Shown one piece after another: positions 15,717 to 25,420 of a DNA stretch of 64,000 bases. The notes beneath the pieces are model-generated. The model did not search any database and was not told the DNA's origin. It saw only the letters and a list, made by a program, of their open reading frames with translations. The stretch's first letter is position 1. The number at the start of each line of letters is the position of its first letter. A program made the position numbers and the translations under genes. This DNA comes from Companilactobacillus pabuli. GTDB lineage: Bacteria; Bacillota; Bacilli; Lactobacillales; Lactobacillaceae. The DNA is taken from the NCBI RefSeq assembly GCF_014058425.1, contig NZ_CP049366.1, positions 1,488,001-1,552,000 of the forward strand, in the 5' to 3' direction.

Positions 15717-17856
15717 TTTTTATCATCTCCGAAGTCATATTCTTTTTCCGTGAAGCTATTTCTACATGTCTTCCATGAATCATTGGTCTTTGTTGAGGAT
15801 TACCTAAATATCCACAAGTTCTTTTTACGACATCACAAAATTCCGGATCATTATTGCCACAATCTGGACATGAAAATCCCCTTGGCGTAGCTTTAAATTC
15901 GCCTTGAAAGCCACATTTAAAACATTGATCAATTGAAGTGTTAGTTCCTAAATACCCCACATGATCATAAGCCCAATCCCAAACTGCCTCTAAAGCCTTA
16001 GGATTCTGACGTAAATTAGGATATTCGCAATAATGAATAAAACCACCTGACGCATATTTAGGAAAAATTTCTTCAAACGTTAATTTTTCAAAAGGATTTG
16101 GATGCTTCCTGACGTCAAAGTGAAAACTATTTGTATAGTATTCTTTAGCAGTAATATCAGGGATAGAGCCAAATTTTTCGTAATCATCGCGACAGAAAGT
16201 ATCAGTTAAAGATTCTGCTGGCGTTGAATAAAGACTATAGTGATAGCCACTTTCTTTTGCCCATTTGCGACATTTTTCATTTAAAGCCTTCGTAATACTC
16301 TCAGCAAAGTCATGTGCCTTAGGGTTTTGCTCCCAATCATTGCCAAAAAAGCGTGTGCAAACTTCATATAAGCCGATATAACCTAATGACACGGTAGCTC
16401 GACCATTTTTGAATAATTCATCGACAGAATCTGCTTTTTTTAGACGCTTACCAAAAGCACCATACATATACAGTAGTGGCGCATTCTCAGGCTTGGCCTC
16501 TTTGGTACGCTTGATACGATATTCTAAAGCAGTGTGACAAATCTGCATTTTTTCTTCAAATATTTCCCAAAATAACTTGATATCACCCTTTGACTCCAAA
16601 GCAATTCGTGGCAAATTGACCGTTACAACGCCTAAATTCATCCGACCAGAATTAACTTCTCGGCCATTTTCATCTTGCCATCCTTGCAAAAATGAACGAC
16701 AGCCCATTGGAGTCTTAAAACTGCCTGTAATTTCAACGATTTTGTCATACATCAAAAGATCTGGATACATTCTCTTAGTAGAACACTCTAAAGCCAATTG
16801 TTTTATATCATAATTAGGATCTTCAGGATTCAGATTTAATCCTCGCTTGATGGTAAACGTTAGTTTAGGAAAAATTGCTGTCCGATGCTCTTTTCCTAGG
16901 CCTTTGATACGAATTTCTAAAATAGATTTTTGAATAGTACGTTCGATCCAACTCGTCCCCAAACCGAAATTAATCGTCGTAAACGGCGTTTGTCCCTGTG
17001 ACGAATAAAGAGTATTGATTTCGTATTCGAGCGCTTGCATAGCATCATAAATATCTTTTTTAGTTTTTTCTCTGGCAAATTCGACCTGCTTGTCAACAGC
17101 AATCCATTTTTGAGCATCTTTGAGATGCTTTTGATAATTTAGCTCCGCAAAAGGTGCCAATAATTGATCGATTCGATTAGCTGAACAGCCACCATATTGT
17201 AACGATGCAACATTAGCAATAATCTGTGACATTTGTGCCGTAGCTGTCTGAATAGACTTTGGTGAAGATACCCAAGCATTACCGATTTTAAAGCCGTTAG
17301 TAAGCATTTCATTAAAATCAATCAAACAACAATTAGTCTCAGGTGTAACTGGTGAGTAATCCAAATCATGCCAATGAATGTCTCCACGTAAATGGGCCTT
17401 AGCTACAATATCAGGTAGCATTTTTAAACCTAAAGCTTTACTTGCTACACCAGCCTCTAAATCCCGCTGAGTATTGAAGATATTGCTATCCTTATTGGCA
17501 TTCTCATGCACCACTTGCTCATTACGGTTAAATAACTTTTCGATATTTAGTTTCACATTAGTTGCTCGAGAAAATTTTTCTTGTTCATTTATAAAATAGT
17601 CTTGATAAGATTTTGCAGCTTGAATCAAATTCTGTGTCATTAAATTATCCGTAATAACTTGACGAATCTGTTTAGTCGTTATTGAATCAAGTTTTATGAA
17701 TTTAGATACCAAATTTTCGATTAAATTGTCTTGTTGACTTTGAGATAAATCTAATTTATCTAGCACAAATTCGATTTTATATGGATAAAATTTAGTTTTG
17801 AAGCCACTTCTTTTTTCAACTGGAATCTTTATCAATTGAATTAATTGCGTGGTCAT
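15646..17856 (-). CDS. nrdD: anaerobic (class III) ribonucleoside-triphosphate reductase
   Basis: This oxygen-sensitive glycyl-radical enzyme makes dNTPs without oxygen. The 736 residues comprise an N-terminal ATP-cone (about 5-95) and the large catalytic barrel. A zinc site follows with two CxxC pairs (CFKCGF and CPDCGN, about 648-667), then the glycyl radical loop RTCGYLGNPQQRP near 690. The ribosome binding site AGGAGAG precedes the ATG. Two NrdR-like boxes lie 70-115 bases upstream, so control by NrdR is likely. nrdG follows, overlapping. Confidence 0.97.
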   Translation of the reverse strand: MTTQLIQLIKIPVEKRSGFKTKFYPYKIEFVLDKLDLSQSQQDNLIENLVSKFIKLDSITTKQIRQVITDNLMTQNLIQAAKSYQDYFINEQEKFSRATNVKLNIEKLFNRNEQVVHENANKDSNIFNTQRDLEAGVASKALGLKMLPDIVAKAHLRGDIHWHDLDYSPVTPETNCCLIDFNEMLTNGFKIGNAWVSSPKSIQTATAQMSQIIANVASLQYGGCSANRIDQLLAPFAELNYQKHLKDAQKWIAVDKQVEFAREKTKKDIYDAMQALEYEINTLYSSQGQTPFTTINFGLGTSWIERTIQKSILEIRIKGLGKEHRTAIFPKLTFTIKRGLNLNPEDPNYDIKQLALECSTKRMYPDLLMYDKIVEITGSFKTPMGCRSFLQGWQDENGREVNSGRMNLGVVTVNLPRIALESKGDIKLFWEIFEEKMQICHTALEYRIKRTKEAKPENAPLLYMYGAFGKRLKKADSVDELFKNGRATVSLGYIGLYEVCTRFFGNDWEQNPKAHDFAESITKALNEKCRKWAKESGYHYSLYSTPAESLTDTFCRDDYEKFGSIPDITAKEYYTNSFHFDVRKHPNPFEKLTFEEIFPKYASGGFIHYCEYPNLRQNPKALEAVWDWAYDHVGYLGTNTSIDQCFKCGFQGEFKATPRGFSCPDCGNNDPEFCDVVKRTCGYLGNPQQRPMIHGRHVEIASRKKNMTSEMIKNAAKYERTKQSDSQRMVERGPQS

Positions 17857-17925
17857 TTATATCTCTCCTATCTTTGATCTACATAACTATCTTATAAAAT
17901 TTTAAATAATAAAAAAGACTACTAA

Positions 17926-17941
17926 ATACCATATGTTGGTG
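17926..17941. promoter_or_regulatory. NrdR box, promoter-proximal copy
   Basis: ATACCATATGTTGGTG agrees with the palindromic NrdR consensus (roughly ACACwATATATwGTGT) at its core positions. Its start is exactly 31 bases from that of the second box, three helical turns, as in known tandem NrdR operators. Confidence 0.7.
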
Positions 17942-17956
17942 TTATATAACACAAGC

Positions 17957-17972
17957 ATACAATATATAGTAG
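17957..17972. promoter_or_regulatory. NrdR box, distal copy
   Basis: ATACAATATATAGTAG is the better match to the NrdR consensus of the pair. It lies upstream of nrdD and would be bound with the other box by tetrameric NrdR when dATP is high. Confidence 0.75.
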
Positions 17973-18119
17973 TCTTATTTTTAATTTCTAAAAAACATCA
18001 TTGAAGCAACTTCACAAACAGCCGTTATAACTTGTAAGTTTGCCTAACAATATCAAATTTCACTATGCTCAAATACTTTCAATAAAACAAATCTCATAGC
18101 GTTGTAATGACTTAAATTA

Positions 18120-19424
18120 CTATTTTTCACGAGCAAAATAAAATGTGACCGCCGCATAAATAAAGACGATTGCAGTAATGAATAAATGCACTCCATAAAG
18201 CGTCGAGTTAGTTGGACCATTGGAAATATTATTAAAAAATCCTAAGGCATTAATATCTGTAAAGTAACTGATGAAATAAATAGTTGTCATATAGATCAAC
18301 TGTTGTGATACATTTCCGACACAGGATAACTGATATTTAATCAAGAAAGCCCGTTCAGAATCTAAGTCTGGATTCGTATATAAAGCATCGTTTAAAATCC
18401 GATTATCAGTCCCCACGAATACGGCCAATAAGAACAATCCGATGAAATACGTATAATTAAACAATGCCAAAACTAGACCTATCAGTAGCAAAGGATAACG
18501 CCAGTTCTTATGTTTTTTCAACAGAGCTGGTCCTAACTCAAAACCAACTAAATAAATCGTATAAACTAGCATCAACGTATTGAATTTGAAACGGATCGTA
18601 CTGTCGAAGATGGCATATAGCATAACGTAATTCATAACGACACCACGATTGATAGCTACTAAACTGACTGGGAACATCTTTTTATGAACTCCCAATTGAT
18701 AGTACGCAAGAATCAAGAACAATACAATAGCAGCGATACTGATTACTAAATCAATCGTATTGGAAACTTCTTTTAGACGTGTGTAGCGAATGATGAACAA
18801 TAGCATGACCAAACTCGCTAACACAATCAAATTAAAGAATGAATTGATCCGAAACTTTGGCTTCTTTTCCAAACCTTGATAGAAGGTCAAACGATGGGTT
18901 ACGTTCATACCTCCAACCATCGCAGCAAAGAACAAGAAAGCTAATAAAATAAATGACAGACTCAATAATTTAGTCTTTGTGGCTATTAATTCAACGACCA
19001 ATAATAAGATGATCGTCAAAACCATCGATAAAGTATGCATTCGATTGAATTTAAATTCTTTGTCCATCTTACCTCGAGATCGAACCGTCAAATAGTACGG
19101 CCAAATCCAACTGGAGGCCAAACCTAAGAAGACCCCACCAATAATACCAAAGACTGGATTACTAGCCCCTAGCATACAAAGTGAACCAATTACCCCAAAT
19201 AAATTCGACATTGAAAGCATCGTCGAAGCTGGCAAAGTAATAAAAGTCGTCAGCAGCATTCCCAAAGCTCTAAAAGTATAGAGCATCAAAAATGGCAATG
19301 CAAAGACGAAAATATTCTTATTTTGGTTATATAACGTCAAACAGAAAAAATACGGAATCGCAACTCCAGCGTTAGCCAACAGGTCTAAAACGCCCTCATT
19401 AAATACATTCATTATTCGCTTCAT
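18120..19424 (-). CDS. unknown 12-TM, MFS-like membrane protein
   Basis: This protein has 434 residues when started at the ATG at 19424, which follows AGGTGAG by a few bases. The longer frame to 19457 is rejected. Hydrophobicity suggests about 12 membrane helices with a short charged middle loop (around KPKFRI), the general plan of major facilitator permeases. I see no motif that names a substrate. It lies between the asd terminator and the nrd operon on the same strand, with no obvious partner gene. Confidence 0.75.
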   Translation of the reverse strand: MKRIMNVFNEGVLDLLANAGVAIPYFFCLTLYNQNKNIFVFALPFLMLYTFRALGMLLTTFITLPASTMLSMSNLFGVIGSLCMLGASNPVFGIIGGVFLGLASSWIWPYYLTVRSRGKMDKEFKFNRMHTLSMVLTIILLLVVELIATKTKLLSLSFILLAFLFFAAMVGGMNVTHRLTFYQGLEKKPKFRINSFFNLIVLASLVMLLFIIRYTRLKEVSNTIDLVISIAAIVLFLILAYYQLGVHKKMFPVSLVAINRGVVMNYVMLYAIFDSTIRFKFNTLMLVYTIYLVGFELGPALLKKHKNWRYPLLLIGLVLALFNYTYFIGLFLLAVFVGTDNRILNDALYTNPDLDSERAFLIKYQLSCVGNVSQQLIYMTTIYFISYFTDINALGFFNNISNGPTNSTLYGVHLFITAIVFIYAAVTFYFAREK

Positions 19425-19482
19425 TTTTTTCTCACCTGAAATTAAATGTCTCTTCACATTTTAACAGAAATAATAAAAAAAA

Positions 19483-19514
19483 TATGGAACGCAGACTTAT
19501 TTCTGCATTCCATA
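19483..19514 (-). terminator. terminator at the end of the lysine operon
   Basis: Minus-strand stem TATGGAATGCAGA / TCTGCGTTCCATA (13 bp, one wobble) with a 6-base loop and eight T. It ends the lysA-to-asd transcript shortly after the asd stop. Confidence 0.93.
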
Positions 19515-19524
19515 CTGATTTTAT

Positions 19525-20586
19525 TTATTTTACATGAACCAAATCGTCAGCAACTAGTCTTTCGGCAATTTGAACTGTATTCCAGGCAGCACCCTTCAAT
19601 AAGTTGTCAGAAACGACCCACATATTGAAAGCTCCATCATTTTCCAAATCTGGACGGATACGACCAACAAAAGTATCACGACTACCAACTGCATTAATAG
19701 GTTGTGGATAAACTTGATGCTTAGGGTCATCTTGTAAGACAGCTCCTGGGGCATCTTTGATCAATTGTTGAATTTGTTCAGTTGTAGCTGACTTATCTTC
19801 AACTTCAATATAAATTGATTCACCGTGACTGATTGGCACTGGTACTCTGACACATGTTGCTGTGACCTTGATTTTAGGTGAATTCATATCACCTAGCATG
19901 ATCTTCTTAGTTTCATGGATCATTTTCCATTCTTCGTGAGAATAAAGATTATCTTCCAAAACATCGATTTGTGGTAAGAGGTTGAAAGCTAAAGGATAAT
20001 GCTCCTTATCGCCCTTCGTTGGAAAAATATCGGCTTTCATGTCTTTACCATCTAAGTAATCTTGTGCTTCAGAATACAACTCGTTTAGAGCACTTTGACC
20101 AGCACCACTGGCAGCTTGGTAAGTTGAAACAATAATTTGCTTCAAACCAAAAGCTTTTCTGATTGGTTCTAGAGCAACCATCATTTGGATAGTTGAACAG
20201 TTAGGATTGGCGATAATGCCGTGATGATTATAAAGTGCAGCTTCGTTCACTTCTGGAACGACCAATGGAACATCTTCTTCCATTCTAAAAGCACTAGTAT
20301 TATCAACACAAACAGCGCCACGTTTGACAGCTTCTGGTAAAAACTTCTTAGAAACTGCTCCACCAGCTGATGCCAAAACTAAATCGACACCATCGAATGA
20401 TTCGGGTTTGGCTTCTTCAACGGTCACATCTTGGCCCTTAAATTGTAAAACCTTTCCTGCAGAACGACTTGATGCTAATAATTTTACTTTTGAAACAGGA
20501 ATAGTTGATTGTTCTAATTGTTGAATTAAACGTGTTCCAACGGCACCTGTGGCACCCAAAATTGCTACTGTATATTCATCACTCAT
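19525..20586 (-). CDS. asd: aspartate-semialdehyde dehydrogenase
   Basis: Reduces aspartyl phosphate to aspartate semialdehyde with NADPH, the second step of the DAP/lysine pathway. It is 353 residues. The nucleotide fold starts [11 protein letters not shown] (11-21) and the catalytic cysteine is C130 in NPNCSTIQ. The substrate-binding stretch with [10 protein letters not shown] is present. It is the last gene of the operon lysA-dapD-deacetylase-dapA-dapB-patA-asd, 24 bases after patA, and is followed by a strong terminator. Confidence 0.97.
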   Translation of the reverse strand: MSDEYTVAILGATGAVGTRLIQQLEQSTIPVSKVKLLASSRSAGKVLQFKGQDVTVEEAKPESFDGVDLVLASAGGAVSKKFLPEAVKRGAVCVDNTSAFRMEEDVPLVVPEVNEAALYNHHGIIANPNCSTIQMMVALEPIRKAFGLKQIIVSTYQAASGAGQSALNELYSEAQDYLDGKDMKADIFPTKGDKEHYPLAFNLLPQIDVLEDNLYSHEEWKMIHETKKIMLGDMNSPKIKVTATCVRVPVPISHGESIYIEVEDKSATTEQIQQLIKDAPGAVLQDDPKHQVYPQPINAVGSRDTFVGRIRPDLENDGAFNMWVVSDNLLKGAAWNTVQIAERLVADDLVHVK

Positions 20587-20610
20587 AAATCTTCATCCCT
20601 TAAATATTTT

Positions 20611-21795
20611 TTATAAACTCTCTGTGAACTTTCTCAAACGTTTCATGGCTTCTTGAATGTCTTCCATGGAAGCGGCATAAGAAATTCTGAAATGACCTTC
20701 TCCACCTTTACCAAAGGCAACACCCGGCGTTACACCAACGAGACCTTCAGTGGCCAACTTATCGGCAAATTCGATTGAACTCAAGCCGAATTTTTCAGGA
20801 ATCCTGGAGAATGTGTAGAAAGCACCTTCTGGCAAGATTGTTTCGTAACCCATGTCGTTTAGTTGATCAACTAAGTAATCACGACGTTCTTGGTAAATCT
20901 TCTTCATTGCAATTGGATCATCGATACCATTCTTCAAAGCCTCTTCAGCAGCAAATTGAGCCGGATTAGAAGGAGCAGTAACGGTGAAGGCATGCATCTT
21001 ATTAGCTTGTTCAACGAAATCTTTTGGTCCAGCAATGTAACCGATACGGTAACCAGTCATAGCGTGTGACTTAGATAGACCGTTAATCAAAATTGTCTTG
21101 CCTGGCAAGAGTTTTGCCATTGAGAAATGTTTGTGACTGTATGTCAATTCAGCATAAATTTCATCGGAAACAACGTACATGTTCTTATCTTTTACAACAT
21201 CAACAAGTTCTTGCAATTGATCTTTTGAGTAAACAAAACCAGTTGGATTACCGGGGAAGTTTAGCATCAAGGCTTTAACCTTATCTTCGCCTTCTTCTTC
21301 GATAACCTTAGCTAAATGTTTGCCAGTCAATTGGAAGCCGTCAGCAGTTGTATCAACTTGAACCGGGATTCCACCAAGGATCTTAACGATTGGAATGTAT
21401 AGAGCAAAAGTTGGTGTAGGAATAATTACCTTGTCACCAGGGTTAATGATGGCAGCAAAAGTATCAAAGATAGCTTCTGTAGCACCAATAGTTACGACAA
21501 CTTCTGATTCAGAATCGTATTGAAGATCGAATTGTTTATCCAAGTAACCTGAAATGGCTTCTCTAAGACTTAAGAAACCTTTTTGGTCTGAATAGTGAGA
21601 TTTATTTTCCTTGATACTTTCAATGGCAGCAGTTTTAACGTGTTCAGGTACGTTAAAATTTGGTTCGCCAAGTGTCAATTTAACTAGACCAGGAATTTTT
21701 GCAAATTTTTCAGCAAACTCTCTGATCATTGATCTACCCATAGGGGCAATCGTTTCATTTACTACATTTTTTACTGATGAATCTAATTCTGGCAT
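20611..21795 (-). CDS. patA: class I/II aminotransferase, probable N-acetyl-LL-2-amino-6-oxopimelate aminotransferase
   Basis: This is a 394-residue PLP enzyme of fold type I. The PLP lysine is K242 (LINGLSKSHAMTGYR), and NPTG (183-186), the SDEIYAEL segment and the C-terminal FRISYA arginine are all present. In this lysine operon it most likely makes N-acetyl-LL-diaminopimelate from the keto acid, as PatA does in Bacillus. An aromatic or general aminotransferase role cannot be ruled out by sequence alone. A 91-bp gap with a small hairpin separates it from dapB, and it has its own AAGGAG site. Confidence 0.88.
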   Translation of the reverse strand: MPELDSSVKNVVNETIAPMGRSMIREFAEKFAKIPGLVKLTLGEPNFNVPEHVKTAAIESIKENKSHYSDQKGFLSLREAISGYLDKQFDLQYDSESEVVVTIGATEAIFDTFAAIINPGDKVIIPTPTFALYIPIVKILGGIPVQVDTTADGFQLTGKHLAKVIEEEGEDKVKALMLNFPGNPTGFVYSKDQLQELVDVVKDKNMYVVSDEIYAELTYSHKHFSMAKLLPGKTILINGLSKSHAMTGYRIGYIAGPKDFVEQANKMHAFTVTAPSNPAQFAAEEALKNGIDDPIAMKKIYQERRDYLVDQLNDMGYETILPEGAFYTFSRIPEKFGLSSIEFADKLATEGLVGVTPGVAFGKGGEGHFRISYAASMEDIQEAMKRLRKFTESL

Positions 21796-21840
21796 TCTTC
21801 AACACTCCTTAAAAATTAAATGTAGTTTAATTCTAATACA

Positions 21841-21864
21841 AAACTCGATAAATTATTAGAGTTT
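21841..21864 (-). terminator. weak hairpin between dapB and patA
   Basis: AAACTC/GAGTTT stem with a 12-base A/T loop. The downstream T content on the minus strand is poor, so it is at most a partial attenuator or an mRNA stability element within the operon. Confidence 0.35.
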
Positions 21865-21886
21865 TTGTAATTTTTTGAAATAATTT

Positions 21887-22660
21887 CTAAATAATTTGTT
21901 CGAGGCCAATTACTAAGTGGTCTAATTTAACTACTTCATTGATGGCCAACTTTACACCAGTCATAAATGATTGACGATCAGTCGTACTTTGAGAAATTGT
22001 CAAAGTTTCGCCAATGCCACCAAAGATAACCTCTTCATCAGCGACAAAACCTGGTAAGCGTAAAGCATGAATCTTAGTTCCGTGATAATCGCCACCACGC
22101 GTCTGCAATGGGTCTTCAGAACTGTGTTGAACTTGGTCGTGACCTCTAGCTTGATAAATTAATCTAGCAGTATTTAAAGCGGTTCCTGAAGGCGCATCAA
22201 TCTTATCTTCGTGATGCTTTTCAACAATTTCTGATTCTTCAAAATACTTGGCTGCTACTTGAGCAAATTTCATCATCAAGACAGCTGACAAACCAAAATT
22301 AGAAGCAATAATACCGCCCAAACCTTTTTGATCAGCCAATTTCTTTAATTTTGCAGTCTGCTCTTCACTCATCCCACTAGTGCCAATTACCGGACGAATG
22401 TCATGTTCAATCGCAAATTTTGTATTTTCAAAAACGGCACTGGGAATGGAAAAATCGATCCAAATATCCGCATCTGTTTTAATATCAGTCAATTTATTAA
22501 AAATTTTCACATTTTTATCAAGACCATAAGTCTCAGGATTCAAATCAGTCACAACAGGGTTGAATCCAGCTACTAATTGTAAATTTTCTGCATCATTGAC
22601 CATTTTGACGGCTTTTTGACCCATTGAGCCAGAAAAGCCGGAAATAATAACTTTTATCAT
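21887..22660 (-). CDS. dapB: 4-hydroxy-tetrahydrodipicolinate reductase
   Basis: Reduces hydroxy-tetrahydrodipicolinate with NAD(P)H. It is 257 residues. The dinucleotide fold is GFSGSMGQKAVKMV at the N-terminus, and the substrate and catalytic segment EKHHEDKIDAPSGTAL contains the conserved His pair and Lys. It lies 9 bases downstream of dapA. Confidence 0.97.
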   Translation of the reverse strand: MIKVIISGFSGSMGQKAVKMVNDAENLQLVAGFNPVVTDLNPETYGLDKNVKIFNKLTDIKTDADIWIDFSIPSAVFENTKFAIEHDIRPVIGTSGMSEEQTAKLKKLADQKGLGGIIASNFGLSAVLMMKFAQVAAKYFEESEIVEKHHEDKIDAPSGTALNTARLIYQARGHDQVQHSSEDPLQTRGGDYHGTKIHALRLPGFVADEEVIFGGIGETLTISQSTTDRQSFMTGVKLAINEVVKLDHLVIGLEQII

Positions 22661-22669
22661 AAAAAACTC

Positions 22670-23539
22670 CTAAAGATCTAAAATTTTAAATAATTTAGTT
22701 TGTTCTGCTTCATTCAAAGCTAAGATTGGCAAACGACAACCACCAACTTGATAACCGACGTGATTCAAAGCTGCCTTAACCGGTGAAGGTGAAGGATACA
22801 TGAACAATGCAGCCATCTTTGGTGTTAATTGACGTTGAATTTTACCAGCAATTTGATAATTGCCTTCGTCCAAAGCCTGATACATCTCAGTCATTTCCGT
22901 TCCATAGAGATGAGAAGCAACTGAAACAACTCCATTGGCACCAATTACTTTAGCAAAGAGTGCTTGAGCATCCTCACCACTGTAAACGTTGAAATCTTTT
23001 GGAGCGTGCTCAACGATATACTCCAAATCTTCCATGGTATTACATTGCTTTACACCTTGAATATTAGGATTGTTAGCCAATTCAACAACGGTTTCTTTTT
23101 CCATTAAAACGCCGGTTCGACCTGGAATGTTATAAATCATAATTGGCAAAGGAGAATTCTTAGCAATCGTTTCAAAGTGAGCTTTCATCCCACGTTGATT
23201 GGGTTTGTTGTAATAAGGCACCACGACCAAAGCCATATCGATTCCCTTAATCTGACTGATTTTCTTAATAAAATCAATCGTTTGAGCAGTATTATTACTA
23301 CCAGCACCGGCAATAATAGGAACTCGTCCATCGACAATTTCAACAAATTTTTGATAAAGCTCCAGCTTTTCAGCTTCAGTCAAAGTTGGCGTTTCACCAG
23401 TCGTACCACCAACGACAAAACCCTTACTGCCTGTATCTAGTAGATGTTCAGTCAATTTTTTCAAGGCTGAAAAATCAATTTTTTCATTATCATCAAACGG
23501 CGTAATTATCGCTGTCATTAAATCAACATTTTCAAACAT
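22670..23539 (-). CDS. dapA: 4-hydroxy-tetrahydrodipicolinate synthase
   Basis: Condenses pyruvate with aspartate semialdehyde, the committed step to DAP. It is a 289-residue TIM barrel. The Schiff-base lysine is K164 (QGVKQCN), with Y136 (YNIPGRTG) and T47 (GGTTGET) completing the site. It starts directly after the deacetylase stop (TAG ATG), with GGAGG in the end of that gene, so the two are translationally coupled. Confidence 0.97.
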   Translation of the reverse strand: MFENVDLMTAIITPFDDNEKIDFSALKKLTEHLLDTGSKGFVVGGTTGETPTLTEAEKLELYQKFVEIVDGRVPIIAGAGSNNTAQTIDFIKKISQIKGIDMALVVVPYYNKPNQRGMKAHFETIAKNSPLPIMIYNIPGRTGVLMEKETVVELANNPNIQGVKQCNTMEDLEYIVEHAPKDFNVYSGEDAQALFAKVIGANGVVSVASHLYGTEMTEMYQALDEGNYQIAGKIQRQLTPKMAALFMYPSPSPVKAALNHVGYQVGGCRLPILALNEAEQTKLFKILDL

Positions 23540-24697
23540 CTAATTTTCCTCCAAATCCATACGATAATTTAAGAAACCGACCATCGCATCAATTCCCTTT
23601 TTGATTGCAGCTTCATGGGGCAAGAAATCTGCTGAGTGAAGTGCACCTTTACTATCAACACCGAGCCAAAACATCGTTCCAGGAATCTTATTGATCAAAT
23701 ACCCAAAATCTTCACCGGTCATTTTGGGCTCAGTTTCTTCAAAATCAATTTGAGAATTATTCTTCATATAATTAATAAAACGTTTCGTCAAAGCAGGATT
23801 ATTCTCAACTGGGTAATATCCACCTTGATTGTATTCCACTAAAATTTCACAATTAAATGACTTTTCTAAGCCACTAGCAATTTCTTTGATACGTTGACGA
23901 ATAAATTCAATCATATCTTGGGTCAAGCCTCTAATCGTACCTTCTAAACGGGCTGAACCGGCAATAACGTTACGAATCACGCCAGCTTCCATCTTGCCAA
24001 AAGTAATCACGCCACATTTTATTGGATCGATACTACGAGAAATCACCGTTTGCACTTGTTGAATAAAGTTGGCCGCAATCACAACCGCATCATTTGCTAA
24101 ATGCGGATAAGCAGCATGACCACTTTTACCTTTGATAGTGACATTTACTTCAGTCGTTCCAGCAAATAAAGTACCATTGCGACAACCTATCACACCAGTT
24201 TTTAATTGAGCATTGTCATGAAGACCATAAAATTCATCAACGTGAAAATCACCAGTGAATGCTCCTAAATCAAAAGCAACTTTGCCACCACTATCAGCTT
24301 CTTCAGCTGGTTGGAAAAAGAAAACTAAATTATCAAGCGGTTGATGCTCACTGAAATAATTTAAAATCCCTAATCCAACTGTCATATGAATATCATGGCC
24401 ACAAGCATGCATCACCCCAGGATTTTTTGAAGCATAGTCCAAACCATTTTCTTCAGTTACAGGTAAAGCATCCATATCGCAACGATATCCAAGATTACGC
24501 TTAGGATTTGATCCTTTGACTAACACCAACAGAGCAGTTGGTAGTTCTGGTAGCTCTTTAATTTCCAAATTAGTCTGGTCAAATTGCTTTATCACTTCGA
24601 GAAGATAGGTATGTGTCTTTACTTCCTGCATCGATAACTCAGGAATAGTATGCAAATGTCTTCTTATTTGAATTAATTGCTCCTCTGTTAAAACCAT
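23540..24697 (-). CDS. N-acetyldiaminopimelate deacetylase (M20D family)
   Basis: Removes the acetyl group from N-acetyl-LL-DAP. It is a 385-residue member of the M20D aminoacylase/carboxypeptidase group, with metal-binding signatures RCDMDALPV and MHACGHDIHM, FQPAEEA, the dimerisation domain and EDFGYL near the C-terminus. The same family also holds general amidohydrolases. The position between the acetyltransferase and dapA makes the DAP role (YkuR of Bacillus) the most likely. It starts 2 bases after the dapD stop. Confidence 0.93.
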   Translation of the reverse strand: MVLTEEQLIQIRRHLHTIPELSMQEVKTHTYLLEVIKQFDQTNLEIKELPELPTALLVLVKGSNPKRNLGYRCDMDALPVTEENGLDYASKNPGVMHACGHDIHMTVGLGILNYFSEHQPLDNLVFFFQPAEEADSGGKVAFDLGAFTGDFHVDEFYGLHDNAQLKTGVIGCRNGTLFAGTTEVNVTIKGKSGHAAYPHLANDAVVIAANFIQQVQTVISRSIDPIKCGVITFGKMEAGVIRNVIAGSARLEGTIRGLTQDMIEFIRQRIKEIASGLEKSFNCEILVEYNQGGYYPVENNPALTKRFINYMKNNSQIDFEETEPKMTGEDFGYLINKIPGTMFWLGVDSKGALHSADFLPHEAAIKKGIDAMVGFLNYRMDLEEN

Positions 24698-24699
24698 AA

Positions 24700-25404
24700 T
24701 TATAACTTCCTTAAAGTACTCTCAATTTTAGTTTTATCAGTTGTTTTTTGATCTTTAACTTTGAGGACTTTAGCAGGAACTCCGGCTACGACTTCATTTT
24801 CAGCAACATCTTTAGTTACGATGGCACCAGCACCGACGACTGCATTGTCACCAACCTGAACGCCTTCTAGAACGACAGCATTAGCACCAACGATAACGTT
24901 ATCACCAATTCTTACTGGTTGAGCAGAAGCAGGTTCAACGACACCGGCCAAAACAGCATTAGCACCGATGTGAGAATTTTTACCAACAATGGCACGACCA
25001 CCGAGAACAGCTCCCATATCGATCATGCTCTTGTCGCCAATTTCTGCACCGATATTGATAACTGCCCCCATCATAATCACAGCATTTTCACCGATTGAAA
25101 CTTGATCACGAATGATAGCTCCCGGTTCGATTCGAGCATTGATGTGTTTGATATCTAACATTGGTACAGCTGAATTTTGAGCAGCTGTTTCTACATAAAT
25201 ATCAGTTAAATTATTATCTTTTAAAATTGGTTCAATTGTTTTATAGTCGCCAATCAAAATTGCTAAATCACTACTCTTAAAAACTTTCACATCTGAAGGA
25301 AAATTCACATTAGAAACATCCCCTTGAACATATACCTTAACGGGAGTAATTTTCTTAGAGTTTCCTATATAATTGATGATTTCTTCTGCATTCATTTTTT
25401 TCAT
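24700..25404 (-). CDS. dapH: tetrahydrodipicolinate N-acetyltransferase
   Basis: Acetylates tetrahydrodipicolinate, sending the pathway down the N-acetyl branch. The 234 residues comprise a short alpha/beta N-terminal domain and a left-handed beta helix built of hexapeptide repeats (about 85-205, with phrases like [16 protein letters not shown] and [14 protein letters not shown]). The ATG at 25404 is preceded by GGAGG 8 bases away; the longer TTG frame contains that site and is rejected. The DapD N-acetyltransferase naming is also in use. Confidence 0.95.
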   Translation of the reverse strand: MKKMNAEEIINYIGNSKKITPVKVYVQGDVSNVNFPSDVKVFKSSDLAILIGDYKTIEPILKDNNLTDIYVETAAQNSAVPMLDIKHINARIEPGAIIRDQVSIGENAVIMMGAVINIGAEIGDKSMIDMGAVLGGRAIVGKNSHIGANAVLAGVVEPASAQPVRIGDNVIVGANAVVLEGVQVGDNAVVGAGAIVTKDVAENEVVAGVPAKVLKVKDQKTTDKTKIESTLRKL

Positions 25405-25420
25405 AAATCTTTCCTCCAAA

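Larger units (their letters stand above)
17912..17979. terminator. long palindrome enclosing both NrdR boxes, terminator-like
   Basis: Outer arms AAGACTACTA (17915-17924) and TAGTAGTCTT (17967-17976) are perfect complements, and the centre TGTTATATAACA is itself a palindrome. On the minus strand the right arm is followed by a T-run, so it could terminate the transcript of the upstream membrane protein gene. Whether it acts as terminator, operator cruciform or both is open. Confidence 0.5.
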
